Part shown: one piece after another, positions 23,535 through 32,320 of the stretch
Numbering within the stretch: position 1 is the stretch's first letter
Layout: each line of letters opens with the position of its first letter
Origin: Paenibacillus zanthoxyli JH29
GTDB taxonomy: Bacteria; Bacillota; Bacilli; Paenibacillales; Paenibacillaceae
Length of the DNA: 45,565 nucleotides
Direction: 5' to 3'
NCBI RefSeq assembly: GCF_000520715.1
Contig: NZ_ASSD01000397.1
Span: forward strand, 1-45,565
Notes under the pieces: model-generated
Databases searched by the model: none
What the model was told of the DNA's origin: nothing
Seen by the model: only the letters and a program-made list of their open reading frames with translations
Made by a program: the position numbers and the translations under genes

Positions 23535-25604
23535 ATGAAAAAAAGGTTGGTTTGGTTACTAACGGCGGTAATTGCAATGACTCCGCTTGTCCCAACGGAG
23601 GCGATAGCGTCCAGCAGCAAAGTCGTCGATACGAATCAGGCACTAGAGAAGTTCGCTTCTGAAAAGGCGGCGCTGTTAACCAAAAATTACGGCACGGTCA
23701 GCGTCCAGTATGCACTAATTGATAACGGCGAGATTAAGGTATCGGGACAGACGGGGGTAAACGATAAGGCAGGGAAAATCCCGCTTAGCAAGGATACCAT
23801 GTATGGAATTGGATCGACGAGCAAAATGTTTACGGCCGCCGCTGTCATGAAATTGGCAGATGAAGGGAAGATCAATCTGGATACCCCTTTGGTGCAGTAC
23901 ATAACCAATTTCAAGATGAAGGATGAACGATATAAGCAGATTACCCCGCGTATGCTGCTGAACCATTCTTCTGGCCTGCAAGGAAGCAGCCTGAGAAATT
24001 CTTTTCTGTTCAATGATCCAGACACCTATGCGCACGATACGCTGTTGGAGCAACTGTCTACCCAGAGCTTAAAAGCGGACCCGGGCGCCTTTTCCGTGTA
24101 TTGTAATGACGGATTCACGCTGGCCGAAATTCTTGTTGAGAGAGTCAGCGGCATGGATTTTACCGCATTTATCCATCAATATTTTACCGGACCGCTAGAA
24201 ATGAACCATACGAAGACGCCGCAGGATGTACTGGAACCAGGCAAGTTCGCCGCTCTTTATTTCCCGCCTTTTGAGAAGCAGCTGCCGAATGAAACGGTCA
24301 ATGCCATTGGAGCTGGCGGAATTTATTCCACCGCAGAAGATTTGGTACAATTCTCACAAATATTCACGGGACAAAAGGACGGTATTCTCTCGAACGAGGC
24401 GGTCCGTGCAATGGAGCAAGAGGAGTACAAAAGAGGATTGTGGCCCCAAGATGCCGACAACTCGATTGACTTTGGGCTTGGGTGGGACAGCGTAAGGTTG
24501 TTTCCGTTTAACGATTATGGAATAAAGGGTTTAAGCAAAGGCGGAGATACGATTTTGTATCATACTTCTTTTGTTGTCCTTCCCGAGCAGAACATGGCTG
24601 CGGCAGTGGTGTCCTCGGGCGGCAGCAGCTCGCTCAACGAGTTGCTGGCGAGTGAGCTGCTTCTTGAAGCATTGAAAGAGAAGGGCACGATTAAAGACAT
24701 CAAACCCGAGAAATCATTCGGTACGCCGGTAAAAGCCGATATGCCAAACGACGTCATGAAGTATGCAGGCTATTATGGTACCCTCAACCAACTGGTTAAA
24801 ATTGATGTCAAGGATGGGGTTCTGTCCATAGCGGTGCCGAGCATTCCTGGATATCCGGAGCAGAAGTTTGTGTATACATCGGAGGGGGCTTTTGTTAACC
24901 AGGAAGGCAGTGCTAAGGCTCGTTTTGTAACGGAAAAAAATGGACGCACCTACCTCTGGGTCAGAGAATATACGACCATTCCGGGTTTGGGACAACTGGC
25001 CTTATCTCATTATTTAGCCGAGAAGCTCGAATCTAATCCAATATCCACAGAGACAGCAGAGGCATGGGCGAAGCGGGAAGGTAAAACCTATTACCCTGTG
25101 AGCGAGAAGTTCAGTTCGGTCATTTACATGATTATGCCAACGCTTAAGATCACCCGGGCCGACGATCTGCAGGGTTATTTAATGGATAAAAAAATTACAG
25201 GCCCGAATACGGCTGTGAGCCAGCATCAAATTCCTGCGATAGGAAGCCGGGATACGGCTGAATACCGTTTTTACACAAAAGACGGAATTGAGTACCTTGA
25301 AGCCGCTGGAAGCTTGTATGTCAGTGAGGATATCGTAAAGCCGCTATTTGCGGGGAAACATTCAGCGGTTACTGTACAAGCCGATGGCAACGCAAAATGG
25401 TACAGAGTTCCCTCTGCCGCAGCCGGTAAAAAGATAACTGTCGCAACGCCAGCGAAAGGTGCTTTTGCAGTGTATGACGCCCAGGGAAAATGCGTGAGCT
25501 ACACCGTAATCAGCAGTAATAATAAAGTGGTTTTGCCTGAAAATGGAACGATTGTATTTGCAGGCGATGCCGGCACTGTATTCCGCATTACCTTGGAGAA
25601 GTAG
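23535..25604 (+). CDS. Secreted serine hydrolase, beta-lactamase/D-Ala-D-Ala peptidase family
   Basis: Protein of 689 residues with a signal peptide ([20 protein letters not shown], cut near AIA/SSS). The class C beta-lactamase-like domain spans about 40-380: S94 and K97 in GSTSK, Y189 and N191 in YCN, and HSSG at 144-147. The remaining 300 residues hold a second region that begins at [13 protein letters not shown], which resembles the beta-barrel extension of esterase-like members, and ends in a hydrophilic tail. It probably acts on peptides or esters at the cell surface; beta-lactam hydrolysis is not implied. AAAGGAGG lies 8 bases before the ATG. It is a single gene. Confidence 0.87.
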   Translation: MKKRLVWLLTAVIAMTPLVPTEAIASSSKVVDTNQALEKFASEKAALLTKNYGTVSVQYALIDNGEIKVSGQTGVNDKAGKIPLSKDTMYGIGSTSKMFTAAAVMKLADEGKINLDTPLVQYITNFKMKDERYKQITPRMLLNHSSGLQGSSLRNSFLFNDPDTYAHDTLLEQLSTQSLKADPGAFSVYCNDGFTLAEILVERVSGMDFTAFIHQYFTGPLEMNHTKTPQDVLEPGKFAALYFPPFEKQLPNETVNAIGAGGIYSTAEDLVQFSQIFTGQKDGILSNEAVRAMEQEEYKRGLWPQDADNSIDFGLGWDSVRLFPFNDYGIKGLSKGGDTILYHTSFVVLPEQNMAAAVVSSGGSSSLNELLASELLLEALKEKGTIKDIKPEKSFGTPVKADMPNDVMKYAGYYGTLNQLVKIDVKDGVLSIAVPSIPGYPEQKFVYTSEGAFVNQEGSAKARFVTEKNGRTYLWVREYTTIPGLGQLALSHYLAEKLESNPISTETAEAWAKREGKTYYPVSEKFSSVIYMIMPTLKITRADDLQGYLMDKKITGPNTAVSQHQIPAIGSRDTAEYRFYTKDGIEYLEAAGSLYVSEDIVKPLFAGKHSAVTVQADGNAKWYRVPSAAAGKKITVATPAKGAFAVYDAQGKCVSYTVISSNNKVVLPENGTIVFAGDAGTVFRITLEK

Positions 25605-25727
25605 TTTGCTTACGGACTGATCTTAGTTTCGGAGATACTCCCTCCTAACGATTTGGTAACCAACAAGCTTCTTTCCCGTATAAAGAAACAACATGAGTTA
25701 ACAAACTGAGAAGCAGAGGTAAATCGT

Positions 25728-28127
25728 ATGGCAATGAATCGCATAAATGAGGGATTTTCAGATTTTTCCGATACATGGTACCGGATGGCAGAGCAGAAGG
25801 CGGCTCAGTATTTTGCCTCCCTTTACGGGCAGGTGAAGGAGAAGACGTATGTTCCTGTCTTGACCCAAGATATTGAAGTATGGAAACGAAACCATGTTCG
25901 TCATCGGTCGTGGTGGTCTTATTTTTCGCGGGGAAAGCAAAAACCGGGCACCCGGGATTATCACCGGTATATCGGATGGCTGAATTATACGGGCAAACTG
26001 GACGATTATCTGGATCGCAGCGTTTCTTACATTTACATGAGAGATCTCGGCAAAGCTCTCGATTCCCCCGGTACGAAGGCGCGGATTCGGCAGGTGGTTG
26101 CCGGCATCAAAAACCATTTGCTTCATTCAGCCGGAACGAATCGGGGAGACCCGCCCGAGTATATGAGCCTGGCCGGGTTTTACCGATGGGCGCAGAAGGA
26201 AGGCGTCGAGACCGCCGCTATTTGGGTAATCGACAAACTTAAGAACATGGCGGTCCATATTCCGAAAGAACTGAATGCCGAGCAAGCCCAACGTAAACTG
26301 ATCAAAATTATTGTCGGGGTTGTTCTGCATGTGATTGATGAGATGGGGGAGGAAACGCCGCCTGCGGAACGTTCAAGGAGACTGGATGAAGCCATCCGGC
26401 TAGGGTTTTCCTACGGACTGACCTATCCTTTTATTGACGATCTGCTCGATTCTCAGCTCTTGACTACCGGGGAGAAAGAACGGTATTCCCGTATGATAAG
26501 GACCGCGCTTCTCACTGGGATCGTGCCGGAGATTGGCGGGTGGACCGGAGAAAATGTGGAATTCATTCGATACGTCCATTCCGAGCTCCGGGATGCTTTT
26601 GAATATATTAAGGGCCTTCAGCGTCCGGAGACGGTGAGCACATTTTTCGAGCAGTCGTATGTGTTTTTTCAATCCCAGGATATCGACCGCGAAAAGGATC
26701 TGTCCTGCGCCAATTACACCAACGAAGAGCTGTATATCCCCGTCATTATAAAATCCGCATCCTCCAGGCTGATCGTCCGTTCCGTAATCCATGCTTCCGT
26801 GGATGATGGCTTTGATCATCGTACGTTTTATTATGGCATTTACAACCAGTTGGCCGACGATTTTGCGGATATGTTCGACGATATGAGGGACGGCGCGGTA
26901 ACGCCTTATACGTATTATTTAAAGTACCATAACCAGCGTCCTGATCTGATCAACCCTTATGAATTATACTGGACAGTCATCAGCCATCTGATCCATAACG
27001 TCTACCGCTCTGACACCAAGACCCGTGAGGTGATTCTGGATCGCGCCATCAATGTCCTGAAACGCTGCAAAGAACGCTTGGGCGATGATAAGTATAACGA
27101 AGTTATGAATATTTTTGCTTCCGGCGATCCCGAATTCAATCGTCTCATCCAAAAGATGGTCCGAAAGGCAGAGGACGTGGATTTCTTCGATAAGCTGCTG
27201 CGGGACCAGATGAATTCCTTTTTGAAAAATGACCGGCAGGAAAAGGAAGACTTCCAGAATACGGTCAAAACAGTCCGCGAGCAGATCAACAACCTATTGC
27301 AGATTCCCCCAAATACCGGGACCCTTCCGATGAAAGATCCGCTTATTGATGCCGCAAATTACAGTCTCGAAGGGGACGGGAAGCGGCTGCGGCCGATTTT
27401 GACCTGGGTTATGGGCGTTAACGAATATGGACTGAACGCTTCAGCCATCACGCCCCTGTTGAGATCACTCGAATACATGCATACCGCATCCCTGATCTTC
27501 GACGATCTGCCGTCCCAGGATAATGCGTCCACCCGCAGAGGGCGTCCAACCCTGCATGAGGTGTATGACAGCGCAACAGCGGAATTAACCGGCCTGTTTC
27601 TGATCCAGCGGGCGATCAAAGAGCAAGCGTCGCTTGACCGGTTCGACGCGAGGACCGTGCTTGCCTTGATGCAATATTCGGCCGGGAAGGCGGAAGAAAT
27701 CTGCAGGGGGCAGGCGATGGACCTGCAATCCAAAGGCAAAACATTGACACAGGAGCAGTTGAACCTGCTGTGCTTTTACAAAACCGGCGCCGCCTTTGAA
27801 GCCTCGCTGGTGATGCCTGCTATTCTTGCTCAGGTAGAGAATTATGAAATCGCGGCATTGAAGAAGTTCGCCTATCATGCGGGCATTGCCTTTCAGATTA
27901 AGGATGATTTGCTTGATGTGGAAGGCGATCGGCACGTGCTCGGCAAACCTACGCGAAAGGATACCCAAAACAACAGTTCAACCTTTGTATCCGTCCTTGG
28001 ACTGGGTGGCGCCAGAAAAGAGATGTGGGAGCACTACTGCCTGGCTGCTGAGGCTTTGAGAGAGGTTCCCCGGAATACTGCGTTTTTGAAGCATTTGCTG
28101 GATTATTTGGTGAACCGGGACCGTTAA
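25728..28127 (+). CDS. Two-domain isoprenoid synthase: terpenoid-synthase-like domain plus prenyl diphosphate synthase
   Basis: Protein of 799 residues. Residues 525-799 are a trans-prenyl diphosphate synthase: GDGKRLRP (549-556), first Asp-rich motif DDLPSQDN (592-599) with RRGRP, and second motif KDDLLD (725-730). Residues 1-500 look like a second all-helical synthase fold: IDDLLDS at 236-242 and LADDFADMFDD at 375-385. They are about 140 residues apart, as in class I terpenoid synthases. A third acidic patch, LDDYLD (91-96), lies near the start. The order (cyclase-like first, prenyltransferase second) is that of fungal bifunctional terpene synthases. The product is unknown, and the N-terminal part could be an inactive copy. 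AGAGG lies 9 bases before the ATG. Confidence 0.75.
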   Translation: MAMNRINEGFSDFSDTWYRMAEQKAAQYFASLYGQVKEKTYVPVLTQDIEVWKRNHVRHRSWWSYFSRGKQKPGTRDYHRYIGWLNYTGKLDDYLDRSVSYIYMRDLGKALDSPGTKARIRQVVAGIKNHLLHSAGTNRGDPPEYMSLAGFYRWAQKEGVETAAIWVIDKLKNMAVHIPKELNAEQAQRKLIKIIVGVVLHVIDEMGEETPPAERSRRLDEAIRLGFSYGLTYPFIDDLLDSQLLTTGEKERYSRMIRTALLTGIVPEIGGWTGENVEFIRYVHSELRDAFEYIKGLQRPETVSTFFEQSYVFFQSQDIDREKDLSCANYTNEELYIPVIIKSASSRLIVRSVIHASVDDGFDHRTFYYGIYNQLADDFADMFDDMRDGAVTPYTYYLKYHNQRPDLINPYELYWTVISHLIHNVYRSDTKTREVILDRAINVLKRCKERLGDDKYNEVMNIFASGDPEFNRLIQKMVRKAEDVDFFDKLLRDQMNSFLKNDRQEKEDFQNTVKTVREQINNLLQIPPNTGTLPMKDPLIDAANYSLEGDGKRLRPILTWVMGVNEYGLNASAITPLLRSLEYMHTASLIFDDLPSQDNASTRRGRPTLHEVYDSATAELTGLFLIQRAIKEQASLDRFDARTVLALMQYSAGKAEEICRGQAMDLQSKGKTLTQEQLNLLCFYKTGAAFEASLVMPAILAQVENYEIAALKKFAYHAGIAFQIKDDLLDVEGDRHVLGKPTRKDTQNNSSTFVSVLGLGGARKEMWEHYCLAAEALREVPRNTAFLKHLLDYLVNRDR

Positions 28128-28162
28128 AAAAGTTACATGGTTGAGATTGCAGATAGGGTATG

Positions 28163-28245
28163 CTTGAACATTCGCCAACCCTTCTTTTGTGGAGCATGAC
28201 CGGGAATTTTGCAACAATATTGCCACAAAAGTGATTGAGCTGTAA
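28163..28245 (+). pseudogene. C-terminal relic of an Lsa-type ABC-F gene
   Basis: Eighty-odd bases that, after correcting one missing base in the T run near 28187, encode LEHSPTLLFVEHDREFCNN then IATKVIEL and a stop. This matches the end of the intact ABC-F gene at 43600 (LEHSPTILFVEHDSEF and on) almost residue for residue. Nothing upstream of it belongs to an ABC-F gene; the isoprenoid synthase ends 35 bases earlier. It is a fragment left by deletion or rearrangement. Confidence 0.8.
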
Positions 28246-28329
28246 CGACATTCTGCGCTCATGGATTGCGCGCCGCAGCGCCAAGTGATATTTTGTTAAA
28301 AACCATACTTGGTAAAGGAGTCGAATGTT

Positions 28330-28671
28330 GTGATCAATAAAGAGGAGTTAGACCGCTATTACACCCTTTCGGGCAAACGCAAGATGCTGTCCCGGCAGTT
28401 CGAAGAGGCGCTTCCGAGGTTTCACTCGCATGCGAATGCCAGGGAATATCTGAAATCGCTGTTTGGCGAAGATTTGGTATACCTGGGATCGCAAGAAGAC
28501 GAAGAGGACGATCAAATCGTATATTGTTACACCATTGTCCATGACCGCCCCGGTTGGGAAGAGGGCACGCGAAAGATGAAAGAGACCGGATATGTGAGCG
28601 GATCGGACTTCATTCATTCGTCCCAGGATGTTCAGATCTATGAGAATGGACGGATTTGGATGGTTTATTAA
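28330..28671 (+). CDS. Hypothetical protein, 113 residues
   Basis: Soluble, charged protein starting INKEELDRYYTLSGKRKML, with an acidic centre (QEDEEDDQIVYCYTIVHD) and an aromatic C-terminus (ENGRIWMVY). I do not recognise a family. The start is a GTG at 28330 with AAAGGAG about 9 bases upstream; a TTG at 28309 precedes that ribosome site and is unlikely. It stands alone between the ABC-F relic and a pseudogene. Codon use looks like that of its neighbours, so it is probably a real native gene. Confidence 0.6.
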   Translation: MINKEELDRYYTLSGKRKMLSRQFEEALPRFHSHANAREYLKSLFGEDLVYLGSQEDEEDDQIVYCYTIVHDRPGWEEGTRKMKETGYVSGSDFIHSSQDVQIYENGRIWMVY

Positions 28672-28877
28672 TCATTAGTGGCCGGGGGGGTGACACAAGC
28701 CATGTATGATGACCAAGTAGAGAATCCGCTCTATGCAAAGTCTACATTATGAACAACGGCGGTTGTTTGTGTAGAGCGAATAAAGGCAGACCGCCTTACA
28801 TCCTTTTATGGTGAAATCCGTTTATAATGAGACTTTGCTGCCTTGAAATGAAATTTATTTTAAGGAGTAGAGTGATC

Positions 28878-29139
28878 ATGAAATATGTCAATGCTGAGAT
28901 TTTACCAGAGGAGTTACTAAAGGAAGTACAACATTTGTGGTGCTATGGTGTACGTTCCTAAACCTGAAGGAGTACGCGAGGGATGGGGCGTAAAATCCGG
29001 CAGTCGAAAATATATCTAGGAGCGAAATCTTGAAATCCGCCAAAGATTCTCGGAAGGCGTGACGATGGATCAGCTTTCGGAGCAATATTTTCTTTCGCTG
29101 GAAAGCATTAAGAAAATTGTTTATTCGAAATTAAAATAA
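28878..29139 (+). pseudogene. CD3324-family gene broken by a frameshift and a stop
   Basis: The ATG at 28878 has AAGGAG upstream and encodes MKYVNAEILPEELLKEVQ; then the frame breaks. One frame shift later it continues as MVYVPKPEGVREGWGVKSG to RKYI, meets a TAG in frame, and then reads ERNLEIRQRFSEGVTMDQLS and SEQYFLSLESIKKIVYSKLK. The joined product is a typical small CD3324-type helix-turn-helix-like protein of about 85 residues. Two lesions show that the gene is inactive. Between 28672 and 28877 a hairpin (CGCTCTA/TAGAGCG) and a TATAAT near 28823 remain but no gene. Confidence 0.75.
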
Positions 29140-29156
29140 TTCATTACCATACCTCA

Positions 29157-29192
29157 AGTCACATTGGATTCATTTCTGATGTGGCTTTTTTA
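29157..29192 (+). terminator. Terminator after the CD3324-type pseudogene
   Basis: Arms AAGTCACAT and ATGTGGCTT with one G-T wobble, then a run of T residues. Confidence 0.75.
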
Positions 29193-29250
29193 TGTAGAGA
29201 ATAATTCCTAAGTATTTGCTCTATATATCCAGGCGTTTCCAGTTGTTAGA

Positions 29251-29868
29251 ATGATCCTCGGAAGCATAAAAGGGGAGGGATCAGCGATCCGCAGAAAAGC
29301 TATTGAACGTATGAACGGACATCGGGGCGGAGTCGTATGGTTCACTGGGTTGTCCGGTTCAGGTAAAACGACGCTAAGTCAACATGTCGAGGAAACCTTG
29401 TTCAAACGGGGCTTCAAATGCGTTGTGTTGGATGGAGATGAGCTTAGAGCTAGATTAAATCGCGACCTCGGGTTTTCTGAAGAAGACCGTGAGGAAAATT
29501 TGCGGCGTGCTGCGGAAGTGGCAGCCATGTTCTTGAATGTTGGTTTTGTCGTTCTCGTTCCGATGATTTCACCCGCAAGAGAAGCTAGAGATAAGGTTAG
29601 ACATCGTTTTGATCCCAAGGATTTTGCAGAAGTCTATGTGAAATGTTCAATCGAAATGTGTGAAAGACGCGACCCTAAAGGACTTTACCAGAAAGCCAGA
29701 AAGGGTGAACTCCGTTATTTCACAGGAGTCGATTCCCTTTATGAAGCACCAATACTACCTGAGTTAACTGTAGACACGGAAGACACCTCTATCGAGAACT
29801 GTACGCAGCAACTTGTTGAGTTCATCATCCGAAAGTTCGATATTAAGTCAGAAAGAGAGGAAGCTTGA
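29251..29868 (+). CDS. cysC: Adenylylsulfate kinase (APS kinase)
   Basis: Cytoplasmic kinase of 205 residues that phosphorylates adenylyl sulfate to PAPS. P-loop GLSGSGKTT at 33-41, then LDGDELRARLNRDLGFS, EDREENLRR and the lid region with KGLYQKARKGEL are all typical of CysC. The start is uncertain: the ATG at 29251 has no clear ribosome site, while AGGGGAGGGA at about 29271 points to an unseen start further in. The next gene is a sulfotransferase whose ATG overlaps this stop. That indicates PAPS made here serves sulfation rather than sulfate reduction, since no reductase or ATP sulfurylase gene is adjacent. Confidence 0.9.
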   Translation: MILGSIKGEGSAIRRKAIERMNGHRGGVVWFTGLSGSGKTTLSQHVEETLFKRGFKCVVLDGDELRARLNRDLGFSEEDREENLRRAAEVAAMFLNVGFVVLVPMISPAREARDKVRHRFDPKDFAEVYVKCSIEMCERRDPKGLYQKARKGELRYFTGVDSLYEAPILPELTVDTEDTSIENCTQQLVEFIIRKFDIKSEREEA

Positions 29869-30599
29869 TGACACGGCCTAAATTAAGTTATACGATCTGG
29901 TTCTCGCAGCGGACGGGAAGCACACTGCTCAATTATGCGTTGGCCTCAACAGGGGTGGCGGGCGATCCCCGCGAGTGGCTGCATTTTCAGTACAATAGTC
30001 CCGTCACATTCAAGCGTGAGGATCTGGAACAAATATGGCAATGTGGAACAACGCCTAATGGCGTCTTCGGGGTGAAAACGGGGTTTGAACAGAGATGGAT
30101 TGACGCGTTCCGCACCATGTCGGGGCTCCCGCAGAATGCTTCACGGGCGGAGGTGTGGAGCGCCGCCTTCCCTAATTGTTACAAGCATATTTATATGACG
30201 CGCCGCAACAAAGTTAGATTGGCTGTCTCGTGGTGGCGTGCGATCGTTACCGGAGAATGGCATCGAAACTACGGGGAACAGTCTCAGGAACATGATATTT
30301 CGGATAAGTATAATTTTGAAGCCATCCAATATCTGCTCCTTCAAAGCACGATGTGCGAAGCGGCAATTGAGGACTTCTTCTCGGAGTCCGGTATCGTCCC
30401 GCTGACGATTGTCTACGAAGATTTTATTCAGGACTTTGAAGGCACGGTTATGAAGGTGTTGGAGTTTTTGGATATTCAGGCCGATAACATTAGCGTAGCT
30501 CCACCAGCGTTGGATAAACTGGCAGACGATACTGCGGAGCAATGGGTGCAGCGGTTTCGGGAAGAGAGCCAGCGGGGATGGGAAAACAGAAGATGGTGA
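29868..30599 (+). CDS. Stf0-type PAPS-dependent sulfotransferase
   Basis: Protein of 243 residues. The 5'-phosphosulfate loop is SQRTGSTLL near residue 14, and a 3'-phosphate-binding region is YMTRRNKVRLAVSWWRA near 105. The overall pattern, including the VYEDF motif, fits the Stf0 family, whose founding member sulfates trehalose in mycobacteria. It transfers sulfate from PAPS to a sugar or small-molecule acceptor that cannot be named here. The ATG overlaps the cysC stop (TGATG), so the two genes are coupled. Confidence 0.85.
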   Translation: MTRPKLSYTIWFSQRTGSTLLNYALASTGVAGDPREWLHFQYNSPVTFKREDLEQIWQCGTTPNGVFGVKTGFEQRWIDAFRTMSGLPQNASRAEVWSAAFPNCYKHIYMTRRNKVRLAVSWWRAIVTGEWHRNYGEQSQEHDISDKYNFEAIQYLLLQSTMCEAAIEDFFSESGIVPLTIVYEDFIQDFEGTVMKVLEFLDIQADNISVAPPALDKLADDTAEQWVQRFREESQRGWENRRW

Positions 30600-30611
30600 T
30601 CGGGGAGGGGC

Positions 30612-30748
30612 ACTCATGCCGCTATGTCACATACAGCGGTAAAAATACGATTGTACTCGCTCGGCCGCTCATTATTTCCAAATCTCGGATTGAAAATATC
30701 ATTACAATTATGAGAGAATGTACTACTAGGATAAGCCAAGAGATGTAA
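30612..30748 (+). pseudogene. Possible C-terminal relic of a class III aminotransferase
   Basis: An open stretch after the sulfotransferase encodes TYSGKNTIVLARPLIISKSR then IENIITIMRECTTRI, which resembles the last strand and helix of class III (ornithine-type) aminotransferases. It has no start or ribosome site and starts abruptly. A perfect GCCGGGT/ACCCGGC hairpin (30749-30769) follows. The match is short and uncertain. Confidence 0.35.
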
Positions 30749-30809
30749 GCCGGGTGATCCGCACCCGGCAGGGTAGGAGGCAACAAATAATGACAATCGG
30801 AACGAACCC

Positions 30810-31781
30810 ATGCTAACCACCATAAACCGGATGTTTGACCGAATCATGCCATGGATTACCCCCACAAGTCTGATTACCGGTATGCTGTTCACCGTTTGGT
30901 TAAAGCCCTATGGTTTTTTATCCACCTGGTTGTTTGCCTTTATGACGCTGGCAGGAAGTTTGGGGACGAGCTCCAGAGATTTCGTCCGTGTGTTCCGGAG
31001 ACCGTCGCCGATGATTTGCGCTCTAATTCTTCTGCATTTTGTCATGCCGCTCGTTGCATGGCTGCTCGGGAAGGCGCTCTTTAGCGGGGATGTTGAGACA
31101 ATTACCGGCCTGGTGCTCGGAACCGCTATTCCGACAGGCGTTACGACCTTGTTCTGGGTAGCGCACAAAGGGGGAGACGTGACTTTGACCATTGCGGTCA
31201 TCCTGCTGGATACGCTTCTTGCCCCGTTCGTCGTTCCAGGAATGCTGTCTTTCCTGTTCGCTTCAGAGGTGCACATCAATGCGCTGGGGATGGTATGGAA
31301 GCTCTTGCTCATGATTGTGTTTCCTTCACTGCTTGGCATGTTCATCAATCATGTGAGCCGGGGAGAGGCGGAGCGGGTATGGAGGCCCCGTCTCGCACCA
31401 TTTTCCAAGATCGCGCTCGGGGGAGTTGTTGCGCTGAACGGGGCATTCGTTGCCCCGTTCTTCCTGCATTTTGAGTGGAAGCTTGTCGGTATTCTCGCCA
31501 CCGTGATTCTTCTGACACTCATCGCCTACCTATTTGGCTATTCGACAGGCCGATGGGGATGGAGGAAGGAAGCCGGAGTCACGATTTCGCTAACTTATAC
31601 GGTTGGTATGCGAAATATAAGCGCGGGAGCGGTAATTGCGACTACGTTCCTGCCCGCTGCTGCGGCGCTGCCCGTTGTTCTCGCCATGCTTGTACAACAA
31701 TTGATGGCATCCATGGTAAGCAGCGTGCTAAGCAAATGGACTGACATCAATGGGTTGACATATCGAGAAACATCGATATAA
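30810..31781 (+). CDS. Bile acid:sodium symporter (BASS) family transporter
   Basis: Membrane protein of 323 residues with about nine or ten hydrophobic segments. The conserved family features are seen: GTAIPTGVTTLFWVAHKGGD in the middle and SLTYTVGMRNISAGAVIA near the C-terminus, the two crossover regions that bind sodium and substrate. Relatives carry organic anions such as pantoate or pyruvate; the substrate is not predictable here. The strong ribosome site AGGAGG at 30775 precedes an ATG at 30790 of an eight-codon frame (MTIGTNPC), and the transporter ATG at 30810 overlaps that frame, so its translation is probably coupled. The following regulator starts 9 bases after its stop. Confidence 0.85.
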   Translation: MLTTINRMFDRIMPWITPTSLITGMLFTVWLKPYGFLSTWLFAFMTLAGSLGTSSRDFVRVFRRPSPMICALILLHFVMPLVAWLLGKALFSGDVETITGLVLGTAIPTGVTTLFWVAHKGGDVTLTIAVILLDTLLAPFVVPGMLSFLFASEVHINALGMVWKLLLMIVFPSLLGMFINHVSRGEAERVWRPRLAPFSKIALGGVVALNGAFVAPFFLHFEWKLVGILATVILLTLIAYLFGYSTGRWGWRKEAGVTISLTYTVGMRNISAGAVIATTFLPAAAALPVVLAMLVQQLMASMVSSVLSKWTDINGLTYRETSI

Positions 31782-31782
31782 T
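31755..31782 (+). promoter_or_regulatory. Promoter and operator of the arsR-type gene
   Basis: TTGACA (31755-31760), 16-base spacer, TATAAT (31777-31782), lying over the end of the transporter gene. The spacer is filled by an inverted repeat with ATATCGA and TCGATAT arms (31760-31779). The expected start of transcription is at or within a base of the ATG at 31790, so the mRNA may be leaderless. Confidence 0.75.
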
Positions 31783-31789
31783 AGTTTGC

Positions 31790-32101
31790 ATGAAACCAAT
31801 AGACCCCATTGAAGTATTCAAGGCCCTGTCTAATGAAGCGCGTCTTCAAATCTTGGAGTGGTTAAAAGATCCTAAAGCCCATTTTGGACCCCAGGGAGGC
31901 GTTGATCTTATCGAGGTTGGGGTATGCGTCAGCCAGATTACAACAAAACTCAATATGACCCAATCCACAACATCTCAATATTTGTCCGTCCTGCAGCGGG
32001 CGGGACTTGTCCATGCGACTCGGCTGGGAAAATGGACATATTACAGAAGAGATGAAGAGGCAATTAAACAAATTGCTTCCTACATTCAGCAAGACCTTTA
32101 A
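31790..32101 (+). CDS. ArsR family transcriptional regulator
   Basis: Protein of 103 residues with a winged helix: ALSNEARLQILEWLKDP, then VSQITTKLNMTQSTTSQYLS as the recognition helix region and LVHATRLGKWTYYRRDEEAI as the wing. No obvious metal-binding cysteine cluster is present (one Cys, in GVCVSQ), so it may sense something other than metal. Operator-like sites with TCGA cores lie at its own promoter and before the downstream oxidoreductase. No ribosome site precedes the ATG; the promoter is placed so that the message would begin at the start codon. Autoregulation is likely. Confidence 0.87.
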   Translation: MKPIDPIEVFKALSNEARLQILEWLKDPKAHFGPQGGVDLIEVGVCVSQITTKLNMTQSTTSQYLSVLQRAGLVHATRLGKWTYYRRDEEAIKQIASYIQQDL

Positions 32102-32110
32102 ATCATAAAG

Positions 32111-32140
32111 ACTGGATTCAAACCATTGAATTCAGTTTTT
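32111..32140 (+). terminator. Terminator after the arsR-type gene
   Basis: Arms ACTGGATTCAA and TTGAATTCAGT with one G-T pair, loop ACCA, then TTTTTATAT. Confidence 0.82.
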
Positions 32141-32152
32141 ATATAAAAAACA

Positions 32153-32214
32153 AATCGATAATTCGAGATTTGTAACTTAATTTTTTTACCCAAAGAATCG
32201 ACATTTCTCGAATT
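32153..32214. promoter_or_regulatory. Two further TCGA-core operator-like sites
   Basis: AATCGACATTTCTCGAATT at 32196-32214 reads, on the other strand, like the arsR promoter operator (TCGAGAAAtgTCGAT against TCGAGAAAcaTCGAT). A looser copy with AAATC/GATTT arms lies at 32153-32171. They stand upstream of the oxidoreductase gene. Confidence 0.6.
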
Positions 32215-32320
32215 GTATTAATGAAGGCGGTGATATTTTTTTCGATTGATCGACCCGGCTTGCGAAAACCCGTACAGAAAGTGCAAGCCTAAATTCGCCC
32301 TAAAAAAGGAGCTGTTCCAC

